A DNA stretch of 17,392 bases from Chloroflexota bacterium. GTDB taxonomy: Bacteria; Chloroflexota; Dehalococcoidia; SM23-28-2; HRBIN24. The notes beneath the pieces were generated by a model. That model was not told the origin of the DNA and did not search any database. It saw only the letters and a list, made by a program, of their open reading frames with translations. Position 1 is the stretch's first letter. Each line of letters begins with the position of its first letter. This document shows, in pieces, positions 6,444-14,277 of this stretch. The stretch spans positions 1 to 17,392 of the forward strand of contig JAUQPQ010000031.1 in NCBI GenBank assembly GCA_030550295.1, in the 5' to 3' direction. A program made the translations under genes and the position numbers.

Positions 6444-7652
6444 ATGAAGAGGAAGCTTAGGTTCTGGTACGCAACAGCCCTTCTTATGGCGTCCCTCCTC
6501 TTTCTAGCGGCATGTGCTGGTGGGGAGGAGGAGGCGCCTAGGATGCCTACGCCTACTGCAGCCAGACAGCCCACAGGCGAGCCCATCAAGATCGGCGTCA
6601 ACATTGAGCAGTCGGGTGCTGCCTCTGTCCAGGGAGAGGCTTATGTGCGGGCCGCCACCCTTTGGCAAGAGAAAGTAAACCGCGAAGGGGGGATCCTTGG
6701 GAGGCCTGTGGAGCTGGTGATAGTGGACAACAAATCAGACCCCACTGAGGCAGCGGTGCTGACGCGGCGACTCGTCCAGCAGGGCGTGGTGGCTATCGTG
6801 GGGCCGGGCACGTCCCCCACCACGTTGGCAGCGATGAACGCCATTCTTGAATCCAAGATCCCTGTCTTCTCCATGGGGTCTGCTGACTCGATCGTGGTCC
6901 CGGTGGAGCAGCGCCCTAATGTGTTCAAGACCCCCTTCCACGCCTCCCAGAACGTAGAGGCGATCCTGGTGGACATGAAGCGGAGGGGTATACAGCGGAT
7001 CGGACTGCTCACCGTCAACAACCCCTACGGAGAGTCGGGGCTTGCCGCCTGGCGGGCAGCCGAGCAGCGGGGAGAAGTCCAGATCGTGGCGGCGGAGAAG
7101 TTCGAGGCCAATGCCACCGACGTTACCCCTCAGCTCACACGCATCATGAGCGCCAACCCACAAGCGGTAGTGGTGTGGGCGATCCCCCCTGGAGCGCCCT
7201 TGGCCCGTCGCAACGCCGTAGAGAACCTGCGCATTAACGTGCCCATGTACCACGATGCTGGAGCAGGAGCGGAGCTGTTCCTGCGCCTGGCGGGACAGTC
7301 GGCAGAGGGCGCCTTCATGATACACCCCAAGACCCTCGTATGGGATCAGATCCCGCCCACTGACCGTCAGTACCAGGTGCTACAGGAGTTCGGGCGCCTT
7401 TACACCCAGCGCTACGGTGAGATGTCGGGGTTTGCTAGCTACGTTTGGGATGCCCTGGGGCTGCTGAAGGCGGCCATCGAGAAGGCGGGCAGCACGGATC
7501 CTCAGGCCATCATTCGCGCCCTGGAGACGATGGGGGAGTATGTGGGTGCCACAGGCGTTTTCCGCATGGACCCCCGGGATCATCTGGGCCTGAGCGCTAG
7601 CGACTTGGTGCTAGTGACTATTAAGAACGGGAAGTGGCAATTGGTGCGCTGA
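6444..7652 (+). CDS. livK: LivK-type ABC transporter substrate-binding lipoprotein
   Basis: This 402-residue protein starts with a lipoprotein signal: basic MKRKLR, a hydrophobic stretch (about 8-21) and the lipobox LAAC with the lipidated Cys at 24. An acidic and Thr/Pro-rich linker (about 27-47) follows, then the type I periplasmic-binding fold: IKIGVNIEQSG (48-58), LWQEKVNREGGILGRPVELVI (about 72-92) and VAIVGPGTSP (about 114-123). These marks define the leucine/branched-chain amino acid (HAAT) group. Members of this group also bind aromatic and other organic acids, so the ligand here need not be an amino acid; the ring-cleavage-type gene next to it suggests an aromatic acid (inference). 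The lipid anchor suggests attachment to the outer face of the cytoplasmic membrane. It lies 81 bp after the dioxygenase-like gene and 13 bp before its permease gene, with a strong AAAGGAGG site. Confidence 0.92.
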   Translation: MKRKLRFWYATALLMASLLFLAACAGGEEEAPRMPTPTAARQPTGEPIKIGVNIEQSGAASVQGEAYVRAATLWQEKVNREGGILGRPVELVIVDNKSDPTEAAVLTRRLVQQGVVAIVGPGTSPTTLAAMNAILESKIPVFSMGSADSIVVPVEQRPNVFKTPFHASQNVEAILVDMKRRGIQRIGLLTVNNPYGESGLAAWRAAEQRGEVQIVAAEKFEANATDVTPQLTRIMSANPQAVVVWAIPPGAPLARRNAVENLRINVPMYHDAGAGAELFLRLAGQSAEGAFMIHPKTLVWDQIPPTDRQYQVLQEFGRLYTQRYGEMSGFASYVWDALGLLKAAIEKAGSTDPQAIIRALETMGEYVGATGVFRMDPRDHLGLSASDLVLVTIKNGKWQLVR

Positions 7653-7665
7653 GACTGGCTTTGAG

Positions 7666-8538
7666 ATGAGCGAGTTTTTGCAGTTTGTGGCCAGCGGCAT
7701 TGGCCAGGGGGCCATCTACGGCCTTGTGGGCGTAGGGTTCGTGATCATCTACAACGTGACGGGCATCATCAACTTCGCCCAGGGCCATTACCTTATGCTC
7801 TCAGCCCTGACGGCGGTAAGTTTGCGGGAGGCCGGGCTGCCTGCAGTCCCAGCCCTTCTGGTGGCCATTGTGGCCGGCGCCTTGGCTGGGGTAGTCACTG
7901 ACCGTTTGGTGATAAACCCGGCGCGGCGCCATTCTCCCTTAATGCTCATCATTCTGACTGTAGGGGTAGCCATAGCGTTGGAGGGGCTGGCGTTGCTCAT
8001 TTGGGGGGTCAATCCTCGCCGTTATGGGCCCTTCACCGCTGGGCCGCCCCTAGAAGTGGCAGGAGCTGCTATTAGCCGGCAGACGTTGTGGGTGTTAGGG
8101 GTAACTCTGGCCATGGCTTTGGCTTTGTGGTGGTTCTTCCAACGGACGTTGGTGGGCAAGGCGATGCAGGCCTGTGCCATGAACCGGGATGCAGCCAGGC
8201 TACAGGCCATTAATCCGGCCCAGATGTCTTTATACGCCTTCACCATGGCAGCAGCCGTGGCCGGTGTGGCGGGGGTGGTCTTGGTGCCTATCACCTCCGC
8301 CTACTACGACATGGGCGTCCCCTTTGGCCTAAAGGGCTTCACGGCGGCAGTGATAGGTGGTTTGGTTTCGCCCTTCGGGGCCCTGGCTGGTGGCCTGTCG
8401 TTGGGTGTGGCCGAGGCAGTAGGGGTGGGATATGTCTCTTCTGCCATGGCTGAGGGGGTCGCCTTTACTGTTCTGGCCCTAATGCTGGTGTTACGCCCAG
8501 AGGGGCTGCTGGCACGGGTGAGGATGCGATGGGCCTGA
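7666..8538 (+). CDS. livH: LivH-type ABC transporter permease
   Basis: This 290-residue, very hydrophobic protein carries the LivH marker GIINFAQGHYLM (33-44) after an N-terminal SGIGQGAIYGLVGVGFVIIYN segment, and a C-terminal GLVSPFGALAGG-type segment. About eight membrane helices are expected, as in family members. Together with LivM it forms the membrane channel of the importer. It begins 13 bp after the binding-protein gene and has only a weak Shine-Dalgarno sequence, so its translation may depend on the upstream gene. Its stop overlaps the LivM start by 10 bp. Confidence 0.93.
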   Translation: MSEFLQFVASGIGQGAIYGLVGVGFVIIYNVTGIINFAQGHYLMLSALTAVSLREAGLPAVPALLVAIVAGALAGVVTDRLVINPARRHSPLMLIILTVGVAIALEGLALLIWGVNPRRYGPFTAGPPLEVAGAAISRQTLWVLGVTLAMALALWWFFQRTLVGKAMQACAMNRDAARLQAINPAQMSLYAFTMAAAVAGVAGVVLVPITSAYYDMGVPFGLKGFTAAVIGGLVSPFGALAGGLSLGVAEAVGVGYVSSAMAEGVAFTVLALMLVLRPEGLLARVRMRWA

Positions 8539-9569
8539 ATCGTTGGGGCTTCCTGGCCTTCCTGGTAGGCATTTTCGGCCTGGGCGTCCTCCTCATCCCT
8601 GTGGCCGATGCCTTGCCCTTTCTTACTCGTGCCAACCTAGTCGTGTTCGCTTTGCATGCCATCGCTGCCATGGGGCTCACGTTGGTGATGGGGTTTGCTG
8701 GCCAGGTCTCTCTAGGCCACGCTGCCTTTTACGGCGTAGGTGCCTATGCCACGGCTCTTCTTACCGCCAAGTTGGAGTGGCACCCCCTGCTGGCGATGGC
8801 CACGGGGGCGGTCATGGCTGCCATCTTAGCGGCGCTACTGGGACGGGTCGTATTTCGCCTGCGGGGCCATTTTTTGGCCATGGCCACCTTAGCCTTTGGC
8901 CTCGTTTTTTACGTAGTCATGCGAGGCTGGGACTCTCTGACAGGTGGCAACCAGGGCACAGGAGGGATACCGGCCTTCGCCTTAGGTGGGCTCCGGCTTG
9001 ATTCCGATACTAGCATGTACCTCTTCTTGTGGGGGGTGCTGATGGTGGGGATTGTGGCTGCCCGTAACCTGATAAAGTCGCGGCCTGGCCGAGCGTTAGT
9101 GGCCGTGGGCGCCTCTGAGGTGGCAGCTGCCAGTGTGGGCATCGATGTGGCCCGGGCCAAGATGTCTGTGTTCGCCCTAGGGGCCATTTACGCCTCGGTG
9201 GCCGGTAGCTTGTACGCCCACTATGTAACCTACGTCAGCCCCGACTCCTTTGGGCTGCTGCCCTCATTGCGATTCCTGGTCATCTCTACGGTGGGGGGCA
9301 TCGACTCCGTATGGGGTGCTCCTTTAGGCTCGGCGGTGGTAGTGCTGCTTACTGAGGGTACCCGAGAGGTGGTGCCGAAGTTCGTGTCTGGGGCTACGGG
9401 AAGCTATGAGATAGTGGCCTATGGCCTGGCTTTGGTGTTGGTGCTGCTCTTCTTGCCCAGGGGCCTTGCCGGAGGCCTCGCCCTTGTTGTTCAGCGGGCG
9501 AATGAGTGGCTCCGAGGGCGCGAGAGGCCGACGCCGGCAGCCGTTTTGGAGGAGGTAGAGCTGCGGTGA
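8529..9569 (+). CDS. livM: LivM-type ABC transporter permease
   Basis: This 346-residue hydrophobic protein has the LivM marker MGFAGQVSLGHAAFYGVGAY (54-73) followed by ATALL, then LRGHFLAMATLAFG around residue 115 and VVGG-like STVGGIDSVWGAPLG near residue 260. These are the conserved blocks of the second HAAT permease. The C-terminus (about 315-346) is hydrophilic and probably cytoplasmic. The ATG at 8529 lies within the last codons of the LivH gene, so the two overlap by 10 bp and are likely translationally coupled. The LivG gene starts at its stop codon. Confidence 0.93.
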   Translation: MGLNRWGFLAFLVGIFGLGVLLIPVADALPFLTRANLVVFALHAIAAMGLTLVMGFAGQVSLGHAAFYGVGAYATALLTAKLEWHPLLAMATGAVMAAILAALLGRVVFRLRGHFLAMATLAFGLVFYVVMRGWDSLTGGNQGTGGIPAFALGGLRLDSDTSMYLFLWGVLMVGIVAARNLIKSRPGRALVAVGASEVAAASVGIDVARAKMSVFALGAIYASVAGSLYAHYVTYVSPDSFGLLPSLRFLVISTVGGIDSVWGAPLGSAVVVLLTEGTREVVPKFVSGATGSYEIVAYGLALVLVLLFLPRGLAGGLALVVQRANEWLRGRERPTPAAVLEEVELR

Positions 9570-10330
9570 GCCTCCTAGAGGTTGAGGGGGTGACAGTGGC
9601 CTTTGGAGGCCTGCGGGCCCTGGACGGTGTCTCCATGAAAGTGGAGGCGGGAAAGGTCACGGCCCTCATTGGGCCTAATGGTGCCGGCAAGACGACCTTG
9701 TTGAACGTGGTGTCGGGGATCCTAAGGCCGGTGCGGGGACAAGTGCGGTTCCGTGGCCGAGATATCACCGGCTGGCCGCAGCACAAGGTCGCCAGCTTAG
9801 GGATCGCCCGCACCTTTCAGGATTTACAGCTTTTCGGGAACATGACGGTGCGAGAGCACCTGCTGGTGGGCCGCTACCGGCTTACACACACGTCTCTGGT
9901 AGAGGCCCTATTGCGCCTACCACGCCACTTCCGTGAGGAGCGAGAGAGTCGAAAGGCGGTCGATGCCTTACTGGCCCGTTTGGGCCTTTCTGATGTAGCT
10001 GACTGGCCGGTAAATGCCCTTCCCTATGGGAAGCAGCGGCTAGTGGGGGTGGCTCGGGCCCTGGCCTTGGAGCCGGCTCTCCTACTATTAGATGAGCCCA
10101 CGGCAGGCCTGTCTGGCACTGAGGCGGAGGAGGTGGGGCAACTCCTGGGGCTGTTGGCTAGGGAGGGCCTAGGTGTCCTGCTGGTTGAACACCACGTGGG
10201 CCTGGTCATGTCCTACTGCGATTGGGTAGTGGTACTGGATCACGGCCTGGTCATCGCCCAAGGAGTGCCGGAAAAAGTGCAATCAGACCCACACGTCATC
10301 GAAGCCTACCTTGGGGAGGAGGCTGCGTGA
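9566..10330 (+). CDS. livG: LivG-type ABC transporter ATP-binding protein
   Basis: This 254-residue ATPase has Walker A GPNGAGKTT (36-44), a Q-loop region RTFQDLQLF (82-90), the LivG-type signature LPYGKQR (152-158), Walker B LLLLDEPTAG (172-181) and a switch-region EHH (208-210). It drives transport by ATP hydrolysis at the cytoplasmic face with LivF. The frame is open further upstream (to 9506), but the GTG at 9566 gives the normal N-terminus (SLLEVEGVTVAFGG), follows a GGAGGAGG site at about 9548-9555 and overlaps the LivM stop as GTGA. That start is therefore preferred. Confidence 0.94.
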   Translation: MSLLEVEGVTVAFGGLRALDGVSMKVEAGKVTALIGPNGAGKTTLLNVVSGILRPVRGQVRFRGRDITGWPQHKVASLGIARTFQDLQLFGNMTVREHLLVGRYRLTHTSLVEALLRLPRHFREERESRKAVDALLARLGLSDVADWPVNALPYGKQRLVGVARALALEPALLLLDEPTAGLSGTEAEEVGQLLGLLAREGLGVLLVEHHVGLVMSYCDWVVVLDHGLVIAQGVPEKVQSDPHVIEAYLGEEAA

Positions 10331-11112
10331 CAGCACCCCTTTTAGCGACGAGAGGGCTCCATGCCGCCTATGGGCGCATCTTAGCCCTTCGTGGCGTCGA
10401 CCTGGAGGTTTACCAGGGCGAAGTGGTAGCTGTCATTGGGGCCAATGGTGCTGGTAAGACCACCCTTCTGCGGACGGTGGCTGGCCTCATGGCCCCTAGC
10501 AGCGGCCGGATATTGCTGGAGGGGAGAGAGGTCAGCGGCTACCCGGCAGAGGAGATGGTGCGCCTGGGCGTGGCCCTGGTCCCTGAAGGCCGCCAAGTCT
10601 TCTATGGCCTTTCGGTCTGGGACAACCTGATGCTGGGAGCCTACCACCGACGACGCCAGGCCAGTCTTCGCCGGGATGTGGAGGAAGTATTCGCCCTGTT
10701 TCCCGTTCTGGCCGAACGGAGGCACCAGGCAGCTGGCAACCTCTCGGGCGGTGAACAGCAGATGCTCGCCATCGGCCGGGCCCTCATGGCTAGGCCTCGC
10801 CTTTTGATGCTCGATGAGCCGTCTTTGGGGTTGGCGCCCAAGGTGGTACGCGACGTGATGGGACGTCTGTTAGAGCTGCGGGCCAGGGGGGTTACGGTGC
10901 TGGTGGCCGAACAGCATGCCCGTGCTGCCCTGGCCATCGCCGACCGCGCCTACGTGTTGGAGAGAGGCTGCATCGCCCTTTCCGGCAATAGAGAGATGCT
11001 TCTAGAGGAGCCGGCGGTGCGGACTGCGTATTTGGGCGGCCAGGTACAGAAAGGCAAGACCATTTCTGAGGCCCAGATGGATGCCAGTACCCCCCTTACC
11101 AATGAAGGATGA
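10327..11112 (+). CDS. livF: LivF-type ABC transporter ATP-binding protein
   Basis: This 261-residue ATPase has Walker A GANGAGKTT (38-46), the family segment ALVPEGRQVFYGLSVWDNL (about 83-101), signature LSGGEQQ (139-145), Walker B LLMLDEPSLGL (159-169) and AEQH (194-197). The GTG start at 10327 overlaps the LivG stop as GTGA and is preceded by GGGGAGGAGG (10313-10321 region). The longer upstream frame to 10222 runs inside LivG and is rejected. LivF proteins usually end at AYLGG; here the protein continues about 23 residues (239-261), an unusual tail whose end carries the start codon of the next gene (ATGA overlap). Confidence 0.94.
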   Translation: MTAPLLATRGLHAAYGRILALRGVDLEVYQGEVVAVIGANGAGKTTLLRTVAGLMAPSSGRILLEGREVSGYPAEEMVRLGVALVPEGRQVFYGLSVWDNLMLGAYHRRRQASLRRDVEEVFALFPVLAERRHQAAGNLSGGEQQMLAIGRALMARPRLLMLDEPSLGLAPKVVRDVMGRLLELRARGVTVLVAEQHARAALAIADRAYVLERGCIALSGNREMLLEEPAVRTAYLGGQVQKGKTISEAQMDASTPLTNEG

Positions 11113-12089
11113 GCAAAGGGGTAGATATGAGCGAGGGCATTCAGCTGCCTGGTGAGGCCGTAAAAGGACACCTGTGGCAGGGAGGCATAGGGGCCTTCTT
11201 GTGGGAACTCATTGACGACGCCTCCCTTTTCCCACCGGCGATGCTCCCCATGCCTTTGGCGTTGGCCCAGCATGTAGAACACCGTCGTGGGCCTTACCGG
11301 TGGGCATTGGCCCGGTTCGTTTGCCCCGCCTCTCGCCTCCAGGAGCTTCTGTTGAGCGTTCCTCCCCATGGTGGCTCTTGGCGGCTGAGCGTAGTTTTGG
11401 ACCTGGCCTCGGATGCGCCCTGGGGGTTGGCCTTGGAAAACGCCTTAGGGCATGTATCACAGTTCAGAGGCTCTGGCCAGGGGGAAGTGGAGTCGCTGGA
11501 GGTGCGTTTGCCCTCAGGCGTACGCCCGAGGGAGTTAGCTGAGGCCCTAGCTGAAGGGGCTAAGGGAGTGGCGCCCAACGCCAGACCATTCATCGAACTG
11601 CCTTTTGGCGAAAAGTGGGAAGAGGAGATCCCTAGAGCGCTAGAGGAGATAGCTTCCCTAAACGGCGCTGTTGGTGCCAAGGTGCGGTGTGGTGGGAGCC
11701 GTGCCCAGGACTTTCCTACGGCTGCGCAGTTGGGGCGGTTCATCAACAATTGTGCATTGCTGAGATTGCCCCTGAAGGCTACGGCCGGTTTGCATCATCC
11801 CCTGCCTTATTACGACCCCGTTCTCCAGGTAAGGCATCATGGCTTTTTAAACGTCGTAGGTGGGGCGCTTCTAGCAGTCAACGGTCGGGTGGAGGAGCGG
11901 GAATTGACAGAGCTGTTGAGCGACGACTCCCCTAACTATTTCCGCCTGGACGCCAAGGGCTTTTCTTGGCGAGACCGAGCCGTGGCCCCAAAGGAGATAG
12001 AGGAAGGGCGCAAGATAGTGACCTGCTTTGGGAGCTGCAGCTTCCTAGAGCCCATGGAAGGTCTCGCCTCCCTTTTGGGCACTTTGTAG
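11109..12089 (+). CDS. Uncharacterised protein associated with homogentisate-type catabolism
   Basis: I recognise no named enzyme. The 326-residue sequence has well-formed blocks that look conserved: LIDDASLFPP (34-43), ELPFG (163-167), AKVRCGG (190-196), LKATAGLHHP (222-231), HHGFLNVV (243-250) and CFGSCSFLEP (306-315). I recall similar hypothetical proteins in actinobacterial and other GC-rich genomes, sometimes near homogentisate genes; that is memory, not a search. Several strands ending in charged residues (Glu163, Lys191, Lys223, His229, His230) resemble a TIM barrel with an active site of Lys/His residues (inference). It has no signal peptide or membrane segment. The ATG at 11109 overlaps the LivF stop; an internal ATG at 11127 with AAGGGG upstream may be the true start. 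It lies 23 bp before fumarylacetoacetase, so a role between ring cleavage and hydrolysis is plausible. Confidence 0.8.
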   Translation: MSKGVDMSEGIQLPGEAVKGHLWQGGIGAFLWELIDDASLFPPAMLPMPLALAQHVEHRRGPYRWALARFVCPASRLQELLLSVPPHGGSWRLSVVLDLASDAPWGLALENALGHVSQFRGSGQGEVESLEVRLPSGVRPRELAEALAEGAKGVAPNARPFIELPFGEKWEEEIPRALEEIASLNGAVGAKVRCGGSRAQDFPTAAQLGRFINNCALLRLPLKATAGLHHPLPYYDPVLQVRHHGFLNVVGGALLAVNGRVEERELTELLSDDSPNYFRLDAKGFSWRDRAVAPKEIEEGRKIVTCFGSCSFLEPMEGLASLLGTL

Positions 12090-12112
12090 CACATATCCCA
12101 CAGGAGCTGACC

Positions 12113-13375
12113 ATGGGGCCGCCGCAACCCGATTTTACCAACGACGTAGGCTTGCGCTCCTGGGTGCCGGTAGCAGAGGGTTCTGATTTCCCTGTCCAAA
12201 ATCTGCCCTTTGGCGTGTTTCGCCACCGACGTCGAGCTCGCGTAGGTGTAGCCATCGGTGACTATGTCCTTGACTTGGCCCGTCTCCAGGAAGAGGGGTT
12301 GTTGGGGGGGATCCCCTTGCCACGTCGCGTCTTCGCCCGCAATAACCTGAACAGATTCCTCGCCTTGGGCCGCTCCGTGTGGAGGGCCGTGCGCCACCGC
12401 TTGTGCGAGCTTCTGATAGAAAATCGCTGGCGTTCAAAGGTGGAGCTGGCGTTACTCCCCATGGCGGAGGTGGAGCTCCTGCTCCCCATATCCCCTGGTG
12501 ACTACGTAGACTTTTACGCTTCCCTTCACCACGCCACTAATATGGGCCGCATCCTCCGCCCTAACCAGGAGCCCTTGCCGCCCCAGTGGCGTTGGCTACC
12601 CATCGGATACCATGGGCGGTCGGCCACGGTGGTGATTTCGGGCACGCCTGTGGTGAGGCCCCGCGGCCAGGTGGCTACTGCCAATGGCCCTGTCCTAGTC
12701 CCTACCCGGATGTTGGACTTCGAGCTGGAGGTGGGCTTTGTAACGGGGCCGGGAAACGCCTTGGGCGAGCCCATACCTGTGGGAGAAGCATGGGACCATA
12801 TCTTCGGCCTGTTGCTGGTAAACGACTGGAGTGCCCGCGATATTCAGGCCTGGGAATATGTGCCTTTAGGCCCTTTCCTGGGCAAGTCCTTTCTCACCTC
12901 CGTCTCGCCCTGGGTGGTAACGTTGGAGGCCCTGGCGCCCTTCTTGGTCCCCCTGAACCCTCAGGATCCGCCCCCTCTGCCCCATCTCGCTGACCCGAGG
13001 CCCCTCACTTACGATGTGCATCTAGAGGTGGCCTTATCTGTGGGTGGGCAAGAGCAAGTAATAACTCGGACGAACCTGCGCCATCTGTACTGGTCCTTTC
13101 CCCAGATGCTTGCTCACGCTACCAGCAACGGCGCCCTTACGCGGCCAGGAGATTTGTGGGCCACCGGCACCGTCTCGGGCCCAGAGCCAGGCTCATGCGG
13201 TTGCCTTATGGAGCTGACGTGGCGAGGCCAACGTCCCCTGCTTTTGCTAGACGGCTCCCAGCGTACGTTTCTGGAAGATGGCGACACGGTGATTATGCGG
13301 GGTTGGTGCGAGGGGGAAGTACAGCCAAGGATTGGGTTAGGTGAGGTGCGGGGCACAGTGTTGCCTACGCCTTAA
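12113..13375 (+). CDS. fahA: Fumarylacetoacetase (fumarylacetoacetate hydrolase)
   Basis: This 420-residue protein is close in length and sequence to the eukaryote-type fumarylacetoacetase, which cleaves fumarylacetoacetate to fumarate and acetoacetate. The N-terminal SWVPVAEGSDFPVQNLPFG block is at 16-34. The catalytic set is intact: Asp133 and His140 in DYVDFYASLHHATN (mouse Asp126/His133), Glu204 and Glu206 in LDFELE (Glu199/Glu201), Asp238, Arg242 and Gln245 in NDWSARDIQ (Asp233/Arg237/Gln240), Lys258 in LGKSF and Glu358 in SGPEP (Glu364). The reading frame opens earlier (11966), inside the preceding gene, but the ATG at 12113 follows AGGAG (12102-12106) and gives the family N-terminus. 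It is the last gene of the array; its stop shares the TTAA of the oppositely directed IclR gene. Confidence 0.95.
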   Translation: MGPPQPDFTNDVGLRSWVPVAEGSDFPVQNLPFGVFRHRRRARVGVAIGDYVLDLARLQEEGLLGGIPLPRRVFARNNLNRFLALGRSVWRAVRHRLCELLIENRWRSKVELALLPMAEVELLLPISPGDYVDFYASLHHATNMGRILRPNQEPLPPQWRWLPIGYHGRSATVVISGTPVVRPRGQVATANGPVLVPTRMLDFELEVGFVTGPGNALGEPIPVGEAWDHIFGLLLVNDWSARDIQAWEYVPLGPFLGKSFLTSVSPWVVTLEALAPFLVPLNPQDPPPLPHLADPRPLTYDVHLEVALSVGGQEQVITRTNLRHLYWSFPQMLAHATSNGALTRPGDLWATGTVSGPEPGSCGCLMELTWRGQRPLLLLDGSQRTFLEDGDTVIMRGWCEGEVQPRIGLGEVRGTVLPTP

Positions 13376-14085
13376 GCTAAGGCCTCAGCGATGGCCCTAG
13401 CTGCTGCTAGGACATGTGATGCCACTGCCTCTATGTTTAGATCTCCTATAGTTACCACGCCCACACTGGCATCGGCAGGCCTATCGCCAATACAGATGGG
13501 TGCAGCGATGCCTGAGGCGCCAGGCTGTAGCTCTCCATAAGTTACCACGTAGCCCAGTTGGCGGCCTGCTTTGACCTCTTCGCGCTCACCAGGCTGAGGA
13601 GGTCTACCAGCGAGGATCGCTAGCCCTGATGCTCCTCGTTGGATAGGGTGTCTGAAACCTACCCGGTAGGCGACGTGGATATTGGTACGCTTCGGCTCTA
13701 CTACTGCCAGGGCCACGGCTTCGTCTCCATCGGCTATGGTGACGAAGGCAGTAGCCCGAACTTTCTCGGCCAGTTCGGCCAATATGGGCAGGGCAGCAGT
13801 GCGCAAGTCATGGGCCACGCCCCGCACTAGATCGACCACGCCAGTTCCTAGAAGGTAGCGGCCCTGCTCTTCCCGACGTACTAACCGGTGCTGGGCCAAG
13901 GTTAGGAGCAGCCTATACACGTTGGTGCGGTGGATGCCCAGCCTTCTCGCCAACTCCGTTACAGTGAGGCCTTGGGGCTCCTGGGTCAAAAGCTCTAAGA
14001 GCCTGAGCCCCCGGTCTAGCGTCTGCGACGAGCGTATGGCGCCTCGTCGCCCTTGTTTTGCCCGTGGTTTCGCTGGAGGGCCCAT
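13372..14085 (-). CDS. IclR-family transcriptional regulator
   Basis: This 237-residue protein has an N-terminal winged helix (about 20-80) with SQTLDRGLRLLELL, LTVTELARRLGIHRTNVYRLLLTL (about 40-63) as the recognition region and GRYLLGTGV as the wing. The C-terminal effector domain follows (about 95-237), with GASGLAIL (151-158), LGYVVTYGELQPGASGIAAPI (about 177-197) and SVGVVTIGD. IclR proteins are dimers or tetramers that sense small acids, often aromatic or acyl compounds, and control neighbouring catabolic genes as repressors or activators. The gene converges on the fumarylacetoacetase gene (4-bp overlap) and is divergent from the acyl-CoA dehydrogenases across a 192-bp region, the usual position of an IclR target. 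The protein is somewhat shorter than typical (about 250-260). No clear Shine-Dalgarno sequence precedes the ATG. Confidence 0.92.
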   Translation of the reverse strand: MGPPAKPRAKQGRRGAIRSSQTLDRGLRLLELLTQEPQGLTVTELARRLGIHRTNVYRLLLTLAQHRLVRREEQGRYLLGTGVVDLVRGVAHDLRTAALPILAELAEKVRATAFVTIADGDEAVALAVVEPKRTNIHVAYRVGFRHPIQRGASGLAILAGRPPQPGEREEVKAGRQLGYVVTYGELQPGASGIAAPICIGDRPADASVGVVTIGDLNIEAVASHVLAAARAIAEALA

Positions 14086-14277
14086 CGTCGTAGTGCGCCT
14101 GCAGCTTCATGGGTATCTTAACAAAGAACAAATTGGACTTCCACTGAGCCCTTCTAAAGATGTTGGCCTGCCATGGTAGAGATGGGATGCACAGCCCCCA
14201 ACCCCTTTAGCTACGTTGACGTCTACGTGGCAGAAGCGTTAACATCACAGAGGAGACTTTGAAAGGGGAAAGGCGTA
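14086..14277. promoter_or_regulatory. Divergent control region between the IclR gene and the acyl-CoA dehydrogenases
   Basis: This 192-bp gap contains a locally AT-rich stretch (about 14114-14135) with the direct repeat AACAAA-G-AACAAA (14120-14132), near where the IclR promoter should lie. On the plus strand a weak promoter is possible: TTGACG (14216-14221), 18 bp, TAACAT (14240-14245). ACGT occurs three times at 6-bp spacing (14213, 14219, 14225), overlapping that -35 box, and could be a protein-binding site. A purine-rich ribosome-binding site (AAAGGGGAAAGG region) lies just before the ATG at 14278. No palindrome like the one at 4076-4088 is present. Confidence 0.45.

Noticed and set aside
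6735..7325. A 196-codon minus-strand reading frame.
   Set aside because: It is antisense to the LivK gene and has no recognisable motif; it is a compositional by-product.
9506..9565. Upstream extension of LivG to 9506, and similarly LivF to 10222 and fumarylacetoacetase to 11966.
   Set aside because: The extra residues lie inside the preceding genes, have no family similarity, and the later starts have ribosome-binding sites and stop-start overlap or correct spacing.
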